Source: Gymnogyps californianus (taxonomy: Eukaryota > Chordata > Aves > Accipitriformes > Cathartidae). From it: a stretch of DNA of 64,000 bases. Both the position numbers and the translations under genes were made by a program. Shown here piece by piece: positions 62,620-64,000 of this stretch (the stretch's first letter is position 1; each line of letters begins with the position of its first letter). Below the pieces are notes generated by a model. The model searched no databases. It was not told where the DNA came from and worked only from the letters and a program-made list of their open reading frames with translations. The DNA lies in NCBI RefSeq assembly GCF_018139145.2, contig NC_059500.1, positions 45,592,072 through 45,656,071 on the forward strand, in the 5' to 3' direction.

Positions 62620-63125
62620 CTCTCCCCTTATTGCTCCTTACTTTCTTTTTCATTTGCCCTGTAATACCCTGTCATGGTCTTCCCTTCTGCAGTTTATTCC
62701 TTGCTTTCTCACCCTAGTCACAACATCTGTTCGACTGATGTAACCAGGAAAGACTATTCACCCATTAACCTTCTTTCTGGATCCTTCTCATAATGCCCAT
62801 CCTCAGGCATTTTGCTGTATTTGCTTTTGTCAAGGTCTTTTGCTCCCTCTTAGATAAATGAGGACCTCTAGTCTGTCTTCACCCATAGCTGTTCAATCGC
62901 TTTTGACAAATTTGATCATATATTTCTTCGTGAAATGATGCCCTTTGGGGGTCTCACCAGTACACCCATTCATCTCGCCTCTTTCTCAGGTGTTTCTTGT
63001 GGAGAAGAACTTATCTCCCCTCACTTCCTCCCAATGCCGTTGGATGTCTACTCTGTTTCCTTTATACCTACTTTTTGCATGGTCTTGTCCACTTAAATAC
63101 CTCAAACTATTGTCTTTATGATGTT
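62620..63125 (+). mobile_element. Ancient L2 LINE fragment, reverse-transcriptase region
   Basis: Pyrimidine-rich plus-strand DNA matching L2 ORF2 RT word order. TTTGTCAAGGTCTTTTGCTC, CCTCTTAGATAAATGAGGAC and CTCTAGTCTGTCTTCACCCA correspond to the L2 block K-V-x-N-D-L-L-L-A-K followed by L-Y-S-V-L-I-L. Then comes a motif-A-like AFDKFDHIFLREM (from about 62898), against the L2 pattern AFDTVDH. Downstream, CTCGCCTCTTTCTCAGGTGT and CTTCCTCCCAATGCCG resemble the region up to the GVPQGS motif, which is too decayed to read. The stretch 62620-62780 is the weaker part. Stops and indels destroy the frame. Confidence 0.65.
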
Positions 63126-63756
63126 AACGTAACAATTCAGACAGCAAAGTCCGTGAGGTAAAAGGGGAGAAAATCTCCACCAAGAAATGCTAGCATCTCA
63201 TTATGTGCAGATCTTGTCCAAAAAACCCAGTCAAACCCCAAGAAAGCATAACAGTTTGGAAAAGCAAGATTTCAAAATAATTTTCATAAAAAATTATTAA
63301 AAGTAATTTTAATGTCACATTACCTTCTGCCGTATTTTCTTAATTTAGAAAGTTCTGGGGAAATAGTGAAAAAAACCCCACTTTTAAAATGAAGGTATAA
63401 AGCTAATTAGTGAAAATCATCACATTTTATGGCAAAAAGATGGGGAAAGAAAGAGTCTAAAACCAACATTTTTAATTATTAGAAAGATTTTGCTTTAAGG
63501 AAAATTTGGAAGTGCTAGTGTTTCTTTCTGAAACCTCCCTGTTCATAGAAACAATATTATTGAGAAACCAAAAGGAAAAAAAGTTACAAAATGAGAATAA
63601 TCCAGTCAGCTGTGATTACTTTATCCTTTTGTCAGTTGGCTTGCTGTATGTCCTGATATGATTTTGATAACTAGTACATTTTGATTACTCTTGCAGTATG
63701 CAAAATGCAAATCATCGCTGGATCAAAGTCTCAGGTGATATCAGAACAAAACATCT
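63126..63756. other. Noncoding stretch
   Basis: AT-rich sequence with no recognised feature. A splice-like pair (a pyrimidine-rich run ending TTGCAG near 63696 and CAGGTGAT near 63733) flanks only 38 bp and has no coding support. Confidence 0.65.
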
Positions 63757-63835
63757 GAGGGCAATGGGACTTTCAGCTGCTCAGCACTTTTATAAATTGG
63801 ACAGGTGCCCAAGGCTTCTAATTTTGAAATCTCGT
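63757..63835. repeat. Probable ancient amniote interspersed repeat
   Basis: GGGCAATGGGACTTTCAGCT, GCTCAGCACTTTTATAAATTGGAC and AGGTGCCCAAGG resemble the old repeat word order TTCAATGGGAGTT, GGTGCTCAGCACCT, TTGAAAATC..GCCC. This is the same general group of amniote repeats as at 20.2 and 53.5 kb. Overlaps a meaningless 67-codon frame. Confidence 0.45.
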
Positions 63836-64000
63836 CTCTACAAAAAGAACACTCGATTTTCTAATTTTTATGTTCAAAATCACGAAGTAGACAGGCAGTA
63901 AAAGGATCTTGCTATTCTCTGTGACAATCTTTTTCCAGCTAATTTTTTCTCTAGCATGTATAAATAGCCTGTTTTTACTGTTAGTATTATCCTTCATACC
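63836..64000. other. Noncoding end of window
   Basis: No feature is seen in the last 165 bp. Confidence 0.7.

Noticed and set aside
63696..63735. Possible 38-bp micro-exon between AG and GT signals
   Set aside because: Very short, in an ancient repeat context, with no neighbouring exons.
1..64000. CRISPR arrays, bacterial operons, rRNA, or a complete endogenous retrovirus
   Set aside because: No regularly spaced direct repeats, no operon-like gene packing, no rRNA sequence and no gag/pol/env-like frames are present.

Overview
The window looks like 64 kb of bird nuclear DNA from a gene-poor (intergenic or long-intronic) region. The base composition is AT-rich by eye. The clearest elements are CR1 LINE copies ending in the avian-type 3' tail, a repeat of ATTCTATG on the element strand. 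No mammalian L1, Alu or B elements were seen, young repeats are sparse, and very old L2 and L3-like CR1 fragments lie between them. Species cannot be named from this. No host protein-coding exon could be supported: open frames outside the CR1 copies are short (up to about 130 codons), lie in overlapping frames on both strands, and resemble no family I recognise.

Layout. 1-13.2 kb: unique noncoding DNA with A-tracts, a C-tract, a 68-nt CTTC microsatellite (4223-4290) and a probable decayed CR1 tail near 3.1 kb. 13.2-14.5 kb: a candidate conserved noncoding block with a perfect RFX-type X-box palindrome (13477-13490), then an ancient L3-like CR1 fragment (about 13690-14135), then an unbroken 254-nt homopyrimidine tract (14284-14537). 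14.5-36.2 kb: mostly unique DNA with two decayed L2 pieces (about 17.1 and 22.6 kb) and one ancient amniote-type repeat (20.2 kb). 34.4-34.7 kb: a local CpG-containing segment that could be an LTR remnant. 36.25-37.0 kb: a 5'-truncated CR1 whose 217-codon ORF2 end is still open. 38.1-38.2 kb: a TA/TATG microsatellite. 38-57 kb: unique DNA with faint ancient repeats, a tRNA-like fragment (49.87 kb) and a short duplication carrying a perfect 10-bp hairpin (56.5 kb). 57.28 kb: a CR1 tail in the opposite orientation to the other CR1s. 59.2-63.1 kb: the most repeat-dense part, with an L2 C-terminal piece, a 1.4-kb CR1 with two frameshifts and a mutated reverse-transcriptase active site, and an L2 reverse-transcriptase piece.

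Function. No genes here work together. The protein-coding traces are all dead retrotransposon ORF2 remnants. If the window does something for the host, the best guess is cis-regulation through homeodomain/POU/RFX-like motif clusters (about 12.1, 13.3, 27.3, 35.5 and 37.9 kb). That is inference from motif content and needs cross-species alignment. I found no convincing new biological system. Repeat-family calls were made by recognition from memory without database searching, and confidences reflect that.
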